A stretch of DNA of 64,000 nucleotides from JAMQKA01 sp031569985 (GTDB taxonomy: Bacteria; Bacteroidota; Rhodothermia; Balneolales; Balneolaceae): the NCBI RefSeq assembly GCF_031569985.1, contig NZ_JAMQKA010000007.1, positions 92,187-156,186 of the forward strand, written 5' to 3'. The translations under genes and the position numbers were made by a program. This document shows, in pieces, positions 1 to 8,235 of the stretch. The notes below the pieces were generated by a model. The model searched no databases. It saw only the letters and a list, made by a program, of their open reading frames with translations, and was not told the DNA's origin. Position 1 is the first letter of the stretch, and each line of letters opens with the position of its first letter.

Positions 1-711
1 CTGTCCGGAACGTATCCGTTTGCCATGAACAGCAATGTAAAAACCGAGGATCTATATCGTTTTGATACAATAACGACCATGCAGATCGAAACGACCAGGA
101 AAAACGGCAAATCTGATCCGCCGGTTCTAATGGATATGCATTACAATCAGAATGAGATGTATACCGGCACCTCATTCAGATCGGAAGAGATGAACAATGA
201 AGATGGTGAATTGTTCATAATCTACGATTTAAAAAATTCTGCCATGCTCATGTTGATGAGCAATGAGGAGGATAAGTTTTCATTTAATTATGAATGGAAA
301 CAGGATACCGAAATGTCGGGTGAATCAGCTGCTTACCAGGAGACTGACTGGGACAACATCAACGAATGGCAGGGCTATACCAAAATTGGAAGTCGTAATA
401 TACACGGTTATGCTTGCGACGGTTACAGATCCGAATCAGATGAAGGATTGGTTGAACTGTGGGTGACACGGGACACTTTCCTGGGAACAGACCTGATGCT
501 TTTTAAAGCGCAAACCAATGCCAAACAGATGAAGGGGAAAATTCCTGAAGACTATCCCTATGGCACCATTATGGAGATGGTTTCAGAAGACAAGACGAGC
601 GGTGATAAAACCACCATGAAGATGATAAATATCAATCAAGAAGCGAATATTCAGTACAAGATGGCTGATTACCCTTCCATGAGCTTCACTGCCAAAGCAA
701 TGGAAGAGTAA
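1..711 (+). CDS. DUF4412-like protein, 5' end outside the window
   Basis: The reading frame is open from the first base (LSGTYPFAMNSN...), so the ATG at 25 is probably internal and the true start lies upstream of the window. The visible 236 residues show the alternating hydrophobic/acidic pattern of the Bacteroidota DUF4412 family: 'MHYNQNEMYTGTSF' and 'LFIIYDLKNSAMLMLM' match its lipid-chaperone-like beta-strand layout. The protein is rich in Met, Asp and Glu. DUF4412 proteins are usually exported and of unknown function; the signal peptide, if any, is outside the window. The assignment rests on motif resemblance, and the function is unknown. Confidence 0.6.
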   Translation: MSGTYPFAMNSNVKTEDLYRFDTITTMQIETTRKNGKSDPPVLMDMHYNQNEMYTGTSFRSEEMNNEDGELFIIYDLKNSAMLMLMSNEEDKFSFNYEWKQDTEMSGESAAYQETDWDNINEWQGYTKIGSRNIHGYACDGYRSESDEGLVELWVTRDTFLGTDLMLFKAQTNAKQMKGKIPEDYPYGTIMEMVSEDKTSGDKTTMKMININQEANIQYKMADYPSMSFTAKAMEE

Positions 712-802
712 AACAGCGGACATTTTTATTGATATAAATGGCACGCATCCATATCCTGTGCTACCGATTACTCAAGAATAATTTTATAGGCAACAGTTAC
801 TT

Positions 803-1174
803 ATGGATGTACAGATTAAAGGAAAGGTAGACCAGATACTCGAAGAGCAATCCGGAACTGGAAAGAACGGGCCTTGGCGCAAGCAGGAGTTTATACTCGA
901 AACTCAGGATCAGTACCCCAAGAAGGTATGCATTACGCAGTGGGGTGAAAAAATCGACGAGTTCGATGTGCAGGAAGGGGAAACGCTCACGGCACACGTG
1001 GATATTCAGAGCCGGGAATATAACGGCCGCTGGTATACCGACGTTAAAGCCTGGAAAATCGAGCGCGGGCAGCAAGGACCTCAACAAGGCGGGCCACCCG
1101 AAGATGTTCCGTTTAATGATGAGGAGCCAACGATAAATATGGATGACATGGATGAGGACGAAATTCCTTTCTAG
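803..1174 (+). CDS. DUF3127 protein with an SSB-like acidic C-terminal tip
   Basis: A 123-residue protein. Residues 1-90 look like the DUF3127 fold, a predicted OB-fold related to single-stranded DNA-binding proteins, with strands 'MDVQIKGKVDQIL', 'WRKQEFILET' and 'WYTDVKAWKIE'. Residues 91-110 are a Gln/Gly/Pro linker. The end, 'DDMDEDEIPF', closely resembles the tip of bacterial SSB (DDDIPF), which docks replication and repair enzymes. This suggests, but does not prove, that it binds single-stranded nucleic acid and recruits SSB partners. It stands alone on the plus strand; its last 60 bases overlap a convergent decayed reading frame. Confidence 0.8.
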   Translation: MDVQIKGKVDQILEEQSGTGKNGPWRKQEFILETQDQYPKKVCITQWGEKIDEFDVQEGETLTAHVDIQSREYNGRWYTDVKAWKIERGQQGPQQGGPPEDVPFNDEEPTINMDDMDEDEIPF

Positions 1175-1562
1175 GACATACCTCTTTAACTGGAATGTAA
1201 TGAACGCAAGGTGCAGTCTCATAAGAGTTGCATTCCATGTTCGCAATCCATTCCCTGATCAGCGCCACTGCTTCTTCATGAACAAGGGGCCGGCCAATAT
1301 CAGGCATACAAACTTCCGGCCCGATTGATTTCATGCGATGGACCAAGATCGATTTACCCGGTTGGCAAAGCAGGATACTGTATCTCAATCCGCCGGAACC
1401 TGCCCCACTACCCACCGGCGACTTACAAACTCCCAAGCGAAACGGATCCTGCTCCTCAAGCGAGAGGTAAAGTGCCGAGTTATTGGCTGAACCATTCAAA
1501 TACACTGTCAGGTTTTCCTTCAGTTTTTCCACTGCACTTCCCATGATTTTCGCTTCCATCAT
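1113..1562 (-). pseudogene. Remnant of an SO2930-type cytochrome c C-terminus
   Basis: An open frame of 149 codons whose residues 28-109 resemble the C-terminal part of the SO2930-like diheme c-type cytochrome family: 'LGVCKSPVGSGAGSGGLRY', 'SILVHRMKS', and 'HEEAVALIREWI'. The heme-binding CxxCH that should precede this part is absent, and there is no signal peptide. After residue 109 (about position 1236) the translation becomes Cys/His/Pro-rich and unlike the family, and it runs into the 3' end of the DUF3127 gene on the other strand. I read this as a truncated, non-functional relic. It lies 12 bases downstream of the cyclase gene on the same strand. Confidence 0.6.
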
Positions 1563-1573
1563 CTTTGTCCATT

Positions 1574-2200
1574 TTAGTTTATCAATCCGGCGTTAATATT
1601 TTGGATATATGGTTGAATAAGCTGTGAGAGTGCTATCTCTGACGCTTTCTTTTCCCATTTGCGCAGGACCTCTCCCCCGCTGAGAGTGAGACTTTTCCCA
1701 CGGACGGCGTAGATCTCGACGGGACGTGCAACATTTCTCAGTTCAAACCTGCCGACAAATACCGATTTCAAGTCGGGATGGTTTTTTAGTTCATCTTCCA
1801 CCTTGTCCGATATCAGGATTCCACCTGCAAAAGAGAGCGATTCGATACGAGAAGCCACGTTAACCACATCGCCATAAATGCCATCACTAGTAACAATGAT
1901 CTCTCCCATATGTATACCGATCCGTACCGGGACGATAGGTGCTTTGTTAAGCTCTTCCTGGATCTTTCTCGCGCACAGCGTTGCCTGGTAAGCACTTTGG
2001 AATGTTACCAGCGCGCCGTCACCATAATACTGGCGGATTTGTCCGCTGAATGCTGTCACCTGCATTTCCACTACGCTACGTTTCCGATTCCGAAGGGCGA
2101 TCGCCTGCTGCTCATCTTCCTGCATCAGCGCCGTGTATCCTACGATATCGATAAACATGACTGCGGCAAGGAGCCTGGTATTTTCTGTGTGCGTGTTCAC
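1574..2200 (-). CDS. Class III adenylate/guanylate cyclase domain protein
   Basis: A 208-residue protein that is nearly all cyclase homology domain (about residues 8-170). The first metal Asp is D18 in 'FIDIVGYTALM', the second D61 in 'YYGDGALVTF'; the transition-state pair is N114 and R118 in 'GDVVNVASRIESL'. The substrate-selecting position normally occupied by Lys before GDG appears to be Gln57, so base specificity cannot be read off. Relatives usually carry TPR or other output domains after the cyclase; here only about 35 residues follow, so this is a minimal or truncated form. Predicted to be cytosolic and to make cAMP or cGMP. No receptor gene is adjacent. Confidence 0.8.
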   Translation of the reverse strand: MNTHTENTRLLAAVMFIDIVGYTALMQEDEQQAIALRNRKRSVVEMQVTAFSGQIRQYYGDGALVTFQSAYQATLCARKIQEELNKAPIVPVRIGIHMGEIIVTSDGIYGDVVNVASRIESLSFAGGILISDKVEDELKNHPDLKSVFVGRFELRNVARPVEIYAVRGKSLTLSGGEVLRKWEKKASEIALSQLIQPYIQNINAGLIN

Positions 2201-2498
2201 TTGTCACCTCGTTAGATCAGTTGAGTTCCATTGTACTTTATAGATAGGCAGTAATACGGGTGGAAAATGCGCCGAGAAGGTGGGGAAATTCAGACATTCG
2301 ACCAAAATGACGATTATTGGTGATTAGTCCCCTTTTTGAGATTCGGATTTTCTGGACTTTGAAAGCCGAGATATTCCTTAATCCAGCCTTTTATAAAATA
2401 AGTTTCAACTTTTTTTGGGAAGACACTAGCTGGTATTAGAGGAGTTCTTAACAAAAAGAGGGACAAGAATGTGTTCTGAGAAGGGAACTAAACAGTGA

Positions 2499-3929
2499 TC
2501 ATTCAAACGTTATTCTTCCAATTAGATGCTCTCTTGTGAAATAAAGATCGCCATTGGGATCAAATGTCATGTCTATAAAATTTTGTGATATGATGGTCCT
2601 TACCTTTCCCGCTGCAGTTATTTTGCGGAGCTCTCCCCGGGATCCCAAGCTAACATTTCCCACATAAAGATTCCCATATTGGTCTATTGCAAGTGACGAA
2701 GGAAAATCAAATTTAGCCTCCTCTGGATCACCATCGCGATGACCGTCACTCCCTACTAAGCCCGCGAAAGTGCTTACTTCCGCGGTCGCCAAGTCAATCA
2801 TTCTAACCACATGATTTCCTTTGTCAGCTACGTACAGATATTGTTCATCGGGACCAAGTGCCAAACCTGACGGACCACTGAACAGTGCTTTATCACCCGG
2901 GCCATCTCTAAATCCAGCAAAAGCCCCACCGGCAATAGTAGTTACCTCACCATCAGCCGTTATTTTCTTAATTTTCTGGGGAGCTTCTTTTATCGATCGG
3001 CTGCCTGTGCTAAGAAATATCACACCGTTGCTATTCACTACGATACTCTTCAAATTCATAAATTCAGCCTCGTTACCGGTTCCATCACGATCTCCCCTAT
3101 TACCGTTACCTGCAAGTGTGGTTACTTCTCCCTGGGGGGTAATTTTTCTGATCCGGTTATTGCTGCGATCAACAATGAATAGGCTGCCGTCTTGAGCCAA
3201 AGCTATATCAGAAGGATACGAGAACTGTGCCTCCTCAACATTACCATCCTTGTAACCACGACGACCGCCGGCATAGGTACTCACCATTCCACCGGGAGTG
3301 ATCTTCTTAATCTTATGATTTACCAGGTCTGCCACAAACAGATTACCATCCTGATCGGCCACGATACCACTTGGTTTATTGAATTGAGCATTCGAGGTGT
3401 CGCCGTCTGTATCTCCCCGGTAGTAACTACCCGCCCATACTTGCATGGTGAAATTTGTATCCAAAAGAATAGGGTCCGGCTTTTTCATAGGCAGATCAAC
3501 CTGCAGGGTATCTTCCGAACAACCCACGTAGATACCTCTGGAAAAAAGACTGGTATAGGTTGGAACAGACAGGTAATATGCCAAGCTATCGCCAACCTGC
3601 TTCCGGGCAGAAAGAACAAAGGTGTCCAGTAAGCAATCCAGTCCACCGACAAACGCCGTAATTTTATACTTCCCGTATGTCTGCGTTTTTACCTCTGCAA
3701 TTTCTTTGATATCTGTACAACAGCCCATTATCGGGTCTTCTTTGCGTTGCGTAAGCGTCACGGATATCCCTGCTATGGGAGATCCATCCTCTTCGCTGTA
3801 GGCCGTCCCAGCAATAATTAACATAGCTGGCTTTGGCTTCTCCTCCTGTCCCCCTGAGGTTGAAAATAAAGCATCACAACCAACCAGTGCCAATGACAGG
3901 AGTGCCATTATGAAAGCCCCATTTTTCAT
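2499..3929 (-). CDS. NHL-repeat beta-propeller lipoprotein
   Basis: A 476-residue predicted lipoprotein: signal peptide with lipobox LVGC, Cys18. Residues about 35-120 look like a carboxypeptidase-regulatory or Ig-like strand domain ('AGTAYSEEDGSPIAGISVTL'). From about 165 to the end there are roughly six NHL-type blades, each with a pattern like 'PSGIVADQDGNLFVADL' then 'NHKIKKITPGG', and a recurring 'AGGxxGxxDG' link, which would close as a propeller. Such proteins usually bind ligands or partners at the cell surface; no substrate can be named. It follows the 204-residue glycine-zipper gene by 21 bases on the same strand, so the two are probably cotranscribed. Confidence 0.8.
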   Translation of the reverse strand: MKNGAFIMALLSLALVGCDALFSTSGGQEEKPKPAMLIIAGTAYSEEDGSPIAGISVTLTQRKEDPIMGCCTDIKEIAEVKTQTYGKYKITAFVGGLDCLLDTFVLSARKQVGDSLAYYLSVPTYTSLFSRGIYVGCSEDTLQVDLPMKKPDPILLDTNFTMQVWAGSYYRGDTDGDTSNAQFNKPSGIVADQDGNLFVADLVNHKIKKITPGGMVSTYAGGRRGYKDGNVEEAQFSYPSDIALAQDGSLFIVDRSNNRIRKITPQGEVTTLAGNGNRGDRDGTGNEAEFMNLKSIVVNSNGVIFLSTGSRSIKEAPQKIKKITADGEVTTIAGGAFAGFRDGPGDKALFSGPSGLALGPDEQYLYVADKGNHVVRMIDLATAEVSTFAGLVGSDGHRDGDPEEAKFDFPSSLAIDQYGNLYVGNVSLGSRGELRKITAAGKVRTIISQNFIDMTFDPNGDLYFTREHLIGRITFE

Positions 3930-3950
3930 TGTTATCCCTCCCCTTCAGTT

Positions 3951-4565
3951 CTATTTTGAAAGTGAGAATTGAATAGAAACCGTTGGATGCAAAGCGAACT
4001 TATCTTGATACACCGACGGCTGTATTCCCATTGAAAATCCCAATGGCACCCTTACCCATTTTTCGGTCTCAACCAGCGCTCCTGTGATAGCTCCGACGGC
4101 ACCTCCTGCCAGAATCCCCAACACGGCTCCGAAGACAAAGGCTTCTCCATCTGTTAATTCAAAAGATCCACAGAATAATTCTCCCTCACATGGTTTAGGA
4201 TCCGGGTTGGTGGCAGCGGCAATGATACCAAGCAGAAGCCCGCCTGAACCTGCACCTAGCAGGGCTCCTTTCAGCGGCTTACGTTTCTTGCCGGCACTTA
4301 CAGATAGTTTTCGAATTGAGCTATTTGGGATGTAATACGTAGAATCATTCCTGACGGCCAGAATGGTAACCGACCCCGAATTATCCAGGACTGTCCCAAT
4401 GATTCTTCTATCACTCATCGAAGGAGCATCTATTTTAACCCGGTCTCCCTTCGCAACGCCTTGTATCTGGGCCGATACTGTGGTTGTTGAGATGAGGATG
4501 CCAATCGATATCATCACTAGTTGTTTCCAGCAGTTACCAGATAAACTACTCCTTTGACCTAACAT
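3951..4565 (-). CDS. Exported glycine-zipper protein, unknown function
   Basis: A 204-residue protein with a signal peptide (cleavage likely near 'VSAQ', residue 32). It then has a small SH3/KOW-like beta region ('AKGDRVKIDAP', 'RIIGTVLDNSG') and two Gly/Ala-rich hydrophobic stretches ('LLGAGSGGLLLGIIAAA' and 'FGAVLGILAGGAVGAITGA') of the glycine-zipper type, followed by strands ending in 'SIQFSLSK'. This layout suggests an envelope protein that partly inserts in a membrane. Two cysteines (CEGELFC) lie between the hydrophobic parts. It is first in an apparent two-gene operon with the NHL lipoprotein. I do not recognise a named family. Confidence 0.65.
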   Translation of the reverse strand: MLGQRSSLSGNCWKQLVMISIGILISTTTVSAQIQGVAKGDRVKIDAPSMSDRRIIGTVLDNSGSVTILAVRNDSTYYIPNSSIRKLSVSAGKKRKPLKGALLGAGSGGLLLGIIAAATNPDPKPCEGELFCGSFELTDGEAFVFGAVLGILAGGAVGAITGALVETEKWVRVPLGFSMGIQPSVYQDKFALHPTVSIQFSLSK

Positions 4566-4948
4566 GATGACCCTCCATATTACTTTGATCGTTAAGGACC
4601 TATTTTATTCTCTATACTAGCCTTGATCGGGGTAGAGAGATGGGACATTAAGCGGTAACAAACCCGACATGCAAGCTTAAGGTTATCCCACGACCACCTT
4701 GCCCGGATAGCCTACCTCTATACTAGACATACCCTATGCCCTACCCTAGACACAGCCTTCGTCTAGCCTAGACACGGCCTATGTCTAGGCTACGCAGACC
4801 TTATCTGGTATTTGAGGAGTTTGGACACTGATTTGGACACTGAATTGAGACTCTTTTTGATGTCCGTTTTCTCTACCCCAAATGCCGGTTATGTCTCCGT
4901 GCCCACTCAGTAAGTTACCTCACAAACAATCGATCACACATAAAAAAG
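4566..4948. other. Intergenic region, no gene seen
   Basis: The 383 bases between two divergent genes contain the three-unit palindromic repeat array described separately and, at 4823-4842, a 12-bp-period tandem of GGACACTG. I see no reading frame of note. It should hold the promoters of both the glycine-zipper gene (leftward) and the barrel-like gene (rightward). Confidence 0.6.
4724..4795. repeat. Array of about three 22-bp palindromic units (locus 1)
   Basis: Units start at 4724 (degenerate, 23 bp), 4747 and 4769 (22 bp each), with a partial start at 4791. The units at 4747 and 4769 have a 5-bp stem TAGAC...GTCTA around a 9-base spacer (ACAGCCTTC, ACGGCCTAT), then a CC or GC linker. The same architecture recurs at 55851-55938 with different but still complementary stems. 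There are no spacers between units, so it is not a CRISPR. Role unknown; it sits in a divergent promoter region. Confidence 0.75.
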
Positions 4949-4957
4949 GTGACAACA

Positions 4958-5641
4958 ATGGAAGCTTACGCTTATATCCCGATTCATAGATCAAGGTGTT
5001 TAATATTGTTAGTACTCTGTTTTATTACTCAAAATGTCCAAGCACTCCAATTGGTACCGGAAGTTAAAAACCGGGACCATGTGTTTGATCACGTTATAAA
5101 TATGCGTGGAGAGTCCAGGCTTTCTCTGTTTACCGGCCTCCCAGTAATTGGCAGTAGCGAATATGCGTATGGTGTATCCAACCGGCTGACGGTGGGTATT
5201 CTTGGTGGTTTCACTCCCTTTGAGGAAGCAATCGGCCTTCGAGTACGTACGGTTTTATATCAAAGTAAAGAATCCTTCCGGGTGTACTACTGCACGCCAA
5301 TCATTTTCTATCCTCAAACCCAAAAACCGGATCCAGATCCGTGGTTTATTACCAGACCTAACATCAATTTTGAATGGGTGAAGAGATCAAACTTCAGATA
5401 TAAAATTGGGGGAAGCATTATTGCATCGGCTTCGGCGCATGATCTTTGGGGAAATGCTTCCGAATCACAGCATTCACCTGGATTGTGGTCCGCCGTTCAT
5501 GCCGGGGTTAGCTTGCCGGTTGGGGCAAACATCTCCTTCCAAACCGAATTATCGTACGTTACCAAGGGTTTTCAGACGATAGATACGTTTTTTGGGGGAC
5601 CGCCATTCATTCTAATAACGGGGATATCGTATACTTTTTGA
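4958..5641 (+). CDS. Exported beta-strand-rich protein, probable outer-membrane barrel
   Basis: About 227 residues with an N-terminal signal peptide (hydrophobic core 'CLILLVLCFITQNVQA'), then amphipathic strands and a terminal aromatic ('GISYTF'), the usual signature of a small outer-membrane beta barrel. I chose the ATG at 4958 over the GTG at 4949 because the purine-rich AAAAAAGGTG at 4943-4951 is correctly placed as a ribosome site for it and overlaps the GTG. A homologous family cannot be named. The gene points toward, and ends 29 bases before, the convergent hybrid kinase gene. Confidence 0.6.
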   Translation: MEAYAYIPIHRSRCLILLVLCFITQNVQALQLVPEVKNRDHVFDHVINMRGESRLSLFTGLPVIGSSEYAYGVSNRLTVGILGGFTPFEEAIGLRVRTVLYQSKESFRVYYCTPIIFYPQTQKPDPDPWFITRPNINFEWVKRSNFRYKIGGSIIASASAHDLWGNASESQHSPGLWSAVHAGVSLPVGANISFQTELSYVTKGFQTIDTFFGGPPFILITGISYTF

Positions 5642-5669
5642 CAGATTGCCCATGTGGAAAAGGACGCTG

Positions 5670-7985
5670 TCATCGACTTTCCTCTTCCACGAATTCGGAG
5701 GGTGTGACCCCAAAGGTTTGCTTAAAAAGACGAGAAAAATACTTGGCGTCCTGGAAGCCCACTTTGTATGCAATTTCCGAAATATTACCCCATTTTTGAC
5801 GCAATAATTGACTTGCACGTTCCAGGCGCATCAGGCGGATGTAGCCGCCCGCCGAGAGGTCGGTGATGGAACGGAGTTTCCGCTGAAGCTGCCGTGAACT
5901 CAGGTTCACTTCGCCTGCCAGCCAGTCGACACTAAAATTGCTGTCCTCCATATGCTCTTCGATTACCTCCTGGACCTGTTGTAAAAACCGGGCGTCTTCC
6001 GAGGTAACATCCACCTTTTCTCCTTCAATGCGAACCTGCTGGCTAAACTTTTTCCTGAGTTTCTTTCGGAGGTCAATCAAATTCTCAACCCTGACCATTA
6101 ACTCGGCAGCACTAAATGGCTTGCTGATGTAGTCGTCTGCGCCGAGTTCCAGCCCCTCGATCCGGCTTTCCTCGGAGGCCTGTGCAGTCAGCAAAATAAC
6201 GGGGATATGATTTAGTTCTGGCGATTCTTTGATGATTTTGCAGAGTTCAAACCCGTCGGGGGCCGGCATCATAATGTCGCTGATCACCAGGTCGATGCTG
6301 TCATTTCTCACCAGTTCCAGGGCTTCAGCGCTCTCCTCCTTTGCTATGACAACATATCGCCGGGACAAGTAAGGCTCCAGGTAGGCTAAAATGTCTGGGT
6401 TATCGTCCACTAGCAGAACTGCTGGCGCATCATCTGAACGCCTTGTCTCCTCCTCCAAAAAGTCAACACTTTCTTGTGTCACAAGCTCAGGCTGCTGCTT
6501 CCCCGGTACTCCATTTCCTCCCTCTTTTGATGCAGCTAAAATTCCTGGAAGTGCAATTATAAATTGGCTCCCGCTCCCCGGTTCACTGCTCACATCGATC
6601 TGCCCGCCGTGAAGTTCAACAATCTCTTTCGCCAGTGAAAGTCCAATGCCGGTGCCGGTATGAAATGTCCCCGAACTATGGGCAACCTGGTAAAAGCGAT
6701 CAAAAATGTGGGACAGCTCGTCCGAGGGAATACCAATGCCGGTGTCACTCACAATAATTTGTATCTTTCCTTCCACCGAATCTGTCTTGGTGAGTGAGAC
6801 AGTCACCCGGCCACCCTCTGGCGTGAATTTAATTGCGTTGGAAACGAGGTTCCCGATTACCCGTTCTATCTGCTGTGGATCCACTTCTGCAATAATGGGA
6901 CGAGATGGTAGGTCACAAGCCAGCTGAACCCGGTGCGACTCGGCCAGCGGCCCAAAGGAGAGTACCTGATCACGGATTAACTCAGACAAATCGACCTCTT
7001 TCAGTTCCAGTTTAATCTGGCCGGCATCAACTTTGGAGAGATCTAATAATTGATTTATCAATTCCAGCAGACGTTGGCCATTATGGAGCATCAGTTGTAA
7101 CAGGTTGGTTCTGACAATTTTCTTTCCACTCTGTTCACCCTCCTTTAATATATCTTTCAAGGGACCCAGAATTACCGTAAGTGGCGTGCGAAATTCATGG
7201 CTGATATTGGCAAAAAACCGGTCTTTGAGCTTTTCGTTTTCCAGCAACTGATCAGCCTGGAGCTCCGATTTCTCCTTCATTTTTTGGAGTATCTCAGCAC
7301 GCTCTTTCAACTTCCAACTTAATTCTTCTGCCTCTTTCTTGGCCAGGTGTTGCCGATATCGGTTAATATATAACTGAGATGAGATACCTGTTAACAACAA
7401 AGCAATCACAGAAATGATAACTATTTGTGAAATCTTTAGCTGTAGGGGGTTTAACCCGAGCCACCCGGGTACAAATTGCAAAATAAGTATCGTTGAGACT
7501 ATCACTGTAATAGCCAGCAAAGCAGTTTGCCAACCTTTATAGGGTACCATGGCAACCGCAAATACAAGTACAATAGTTAAATAGGTTGTCGTAGCAGACA
7601 CATCTTGATTAGCTATATCATCCATTAGTATGGCCGAGCAGATGAGCAACACCAGGGAATAAATAAGTCCCCTTATCCAGTTCAGTGAGATAGAGCTATA
7701 AGAGATCGGAATAATTGAGAGGCACAATAAGAGGATGAAGCTTTTGTCTAAAACCATAATATGGACATCAGGATCAAATCCGCTGTAATCCCAATGCACG
7801 GATTTGCCCAGCCAAAAAACAAATGCAGCAACATAGACTATCACTATAACTACACCTAATATTCCATAGATAAGCAATCCCTGTCTCGCAAGTGATCTGA
7901 GCAGTTCCTTGTAGTCAGCATCTCTCTCATAAGGTCCAATTGTAAGAAATAGACGGAGAGATATTTTTTTGGATAAGTCTCTCAT
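5670..7985 (-). CDS. Hybrid sensor kinase/response regulator with AraC output
   Basis: A 771-residue one-protein two-component system. About six membrane helices lie between residues 36 and 205; then a coiled coil (215-255), HisKA with phospho-acceptor H263 in 'ANISHEFRTPL', HATPase with N box near 383 and G box 'DTGIGI', a receiver domain (522-640) with acceptor D570 in 'LVISDIMMP' and K622, and an AraC-type double helix-turn-helix (about 665-768). Unlike classical hybrid systems that control glycan loci, it has no large periplasmic beta-propeller, so the signal is probably sensed in or near the membrane. Its start is 250 bases from the divergent barrel gene, a natural candidate target. Confidence 0.93.
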   Translation of the reverse strand: MRDLSKKISLRLFLTIGPYERDADYKELLRSLARQGLLIYGILGVVIVIVYVAAFVFWLGKSVHWDYSGFDPDVHIMVLDKSFILLLCLSIIPISYSSISLNWIRGLIYSLVLLICSAILMDDIANQDVSATTTYLTIVLVFAVAMVPYKGWQTALLAITVIVSTILILQFVPGWLGLNPLQLKISQIVIISVIALLLTGISSQLYINRYRQHLAKKEAEELSWKLKERAEILQKMKEKSELQADQLLENEKLKDRFFANISHEFRTPLTVILGPLKDILKEGEQSGKKIVRTNLLQLMLHNGQRLLELINQLLDLSKVDAGQIKLELKEVDLSELIRDQVLSFGPLAESHRVQLACDLPSRPIIAEVDPQQIERVIGNLVSNAIKFTPEGGRVTVSLTKTDSVEGKIQIIVSDTGIGIPSDELSHIFDRFYQVAHSSGTFHTGTGIGLSLAKEIVELHGGQIDVSSEPGSGSQFIIALPGILAASKEGGNGVPGKQQPELVTQESVDFLEEETRRSDDAPAVLLVDDNPDILAYLEPYLSRRYVVIAKEESAEALELVRNDSIDLVISDIMMPAPDGFELCKIIKESPELNHIPVILLTAQASEESRIEGLELGADDYISKPFSAAELMVRVENLIDLRKKLRKKFSQQVRIEGEKVDVTSEDARFLQQVQEVIEEHMEDSNFSVDWLAGEVNLSSRQLQRKLRSITDLSAGGYIRLMRLERASQLLRQKWGNISEIAYKVGFQDAKYFSRLFKQTFGVTPSEFVEEESR

Positions 7986-8116
7986 GATTCATTCGAGTTT
8001 TTGTCCAGTTCAAAACACCCGTTCCCTTCATTTTTTTCAGAAAATCACCCTACCTATCTAATTAACGCAATTTATCACATATAAACACTTGTATTTATTA
8101 AACTTACTATATTAAT

Positions 8117-8141
8117 ATATGCCATCACTTGATTGGCATAT
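8117..8141. promoter_or_regulatory. Perfect 8-bp inverted repeat in a divergent promoter region
   Basis: The arms ATATGCCA and TGGCATAT flank a 9-base loop, in AT-rich DNA between the hybrid kinase gene (start 7985) and the BamA-like gene (start 8236). It could be a regulator site, possibly for the kinase's own AraC domain, though AraC sites are more often direct repeats. The placement is seen; the role is inferred. Confidence 0.4.
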
Positions 8142-8235
8142 TCTGAAAAATTGTGGAATAATGTTATGGAGTGTCGCTTTGTAAAATTCCCTCTATAATT
8201 GTTTTCCCAACTATTTATCCTGATGGGGAGCAGCA

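Noticed and set aside
4724..4795. CRISPR array
   Set aside because: Units are contiguous with no unique spacers, only about three units, and no cas genes are nearby. The same applies to 27611-27679 and 55851-55938.
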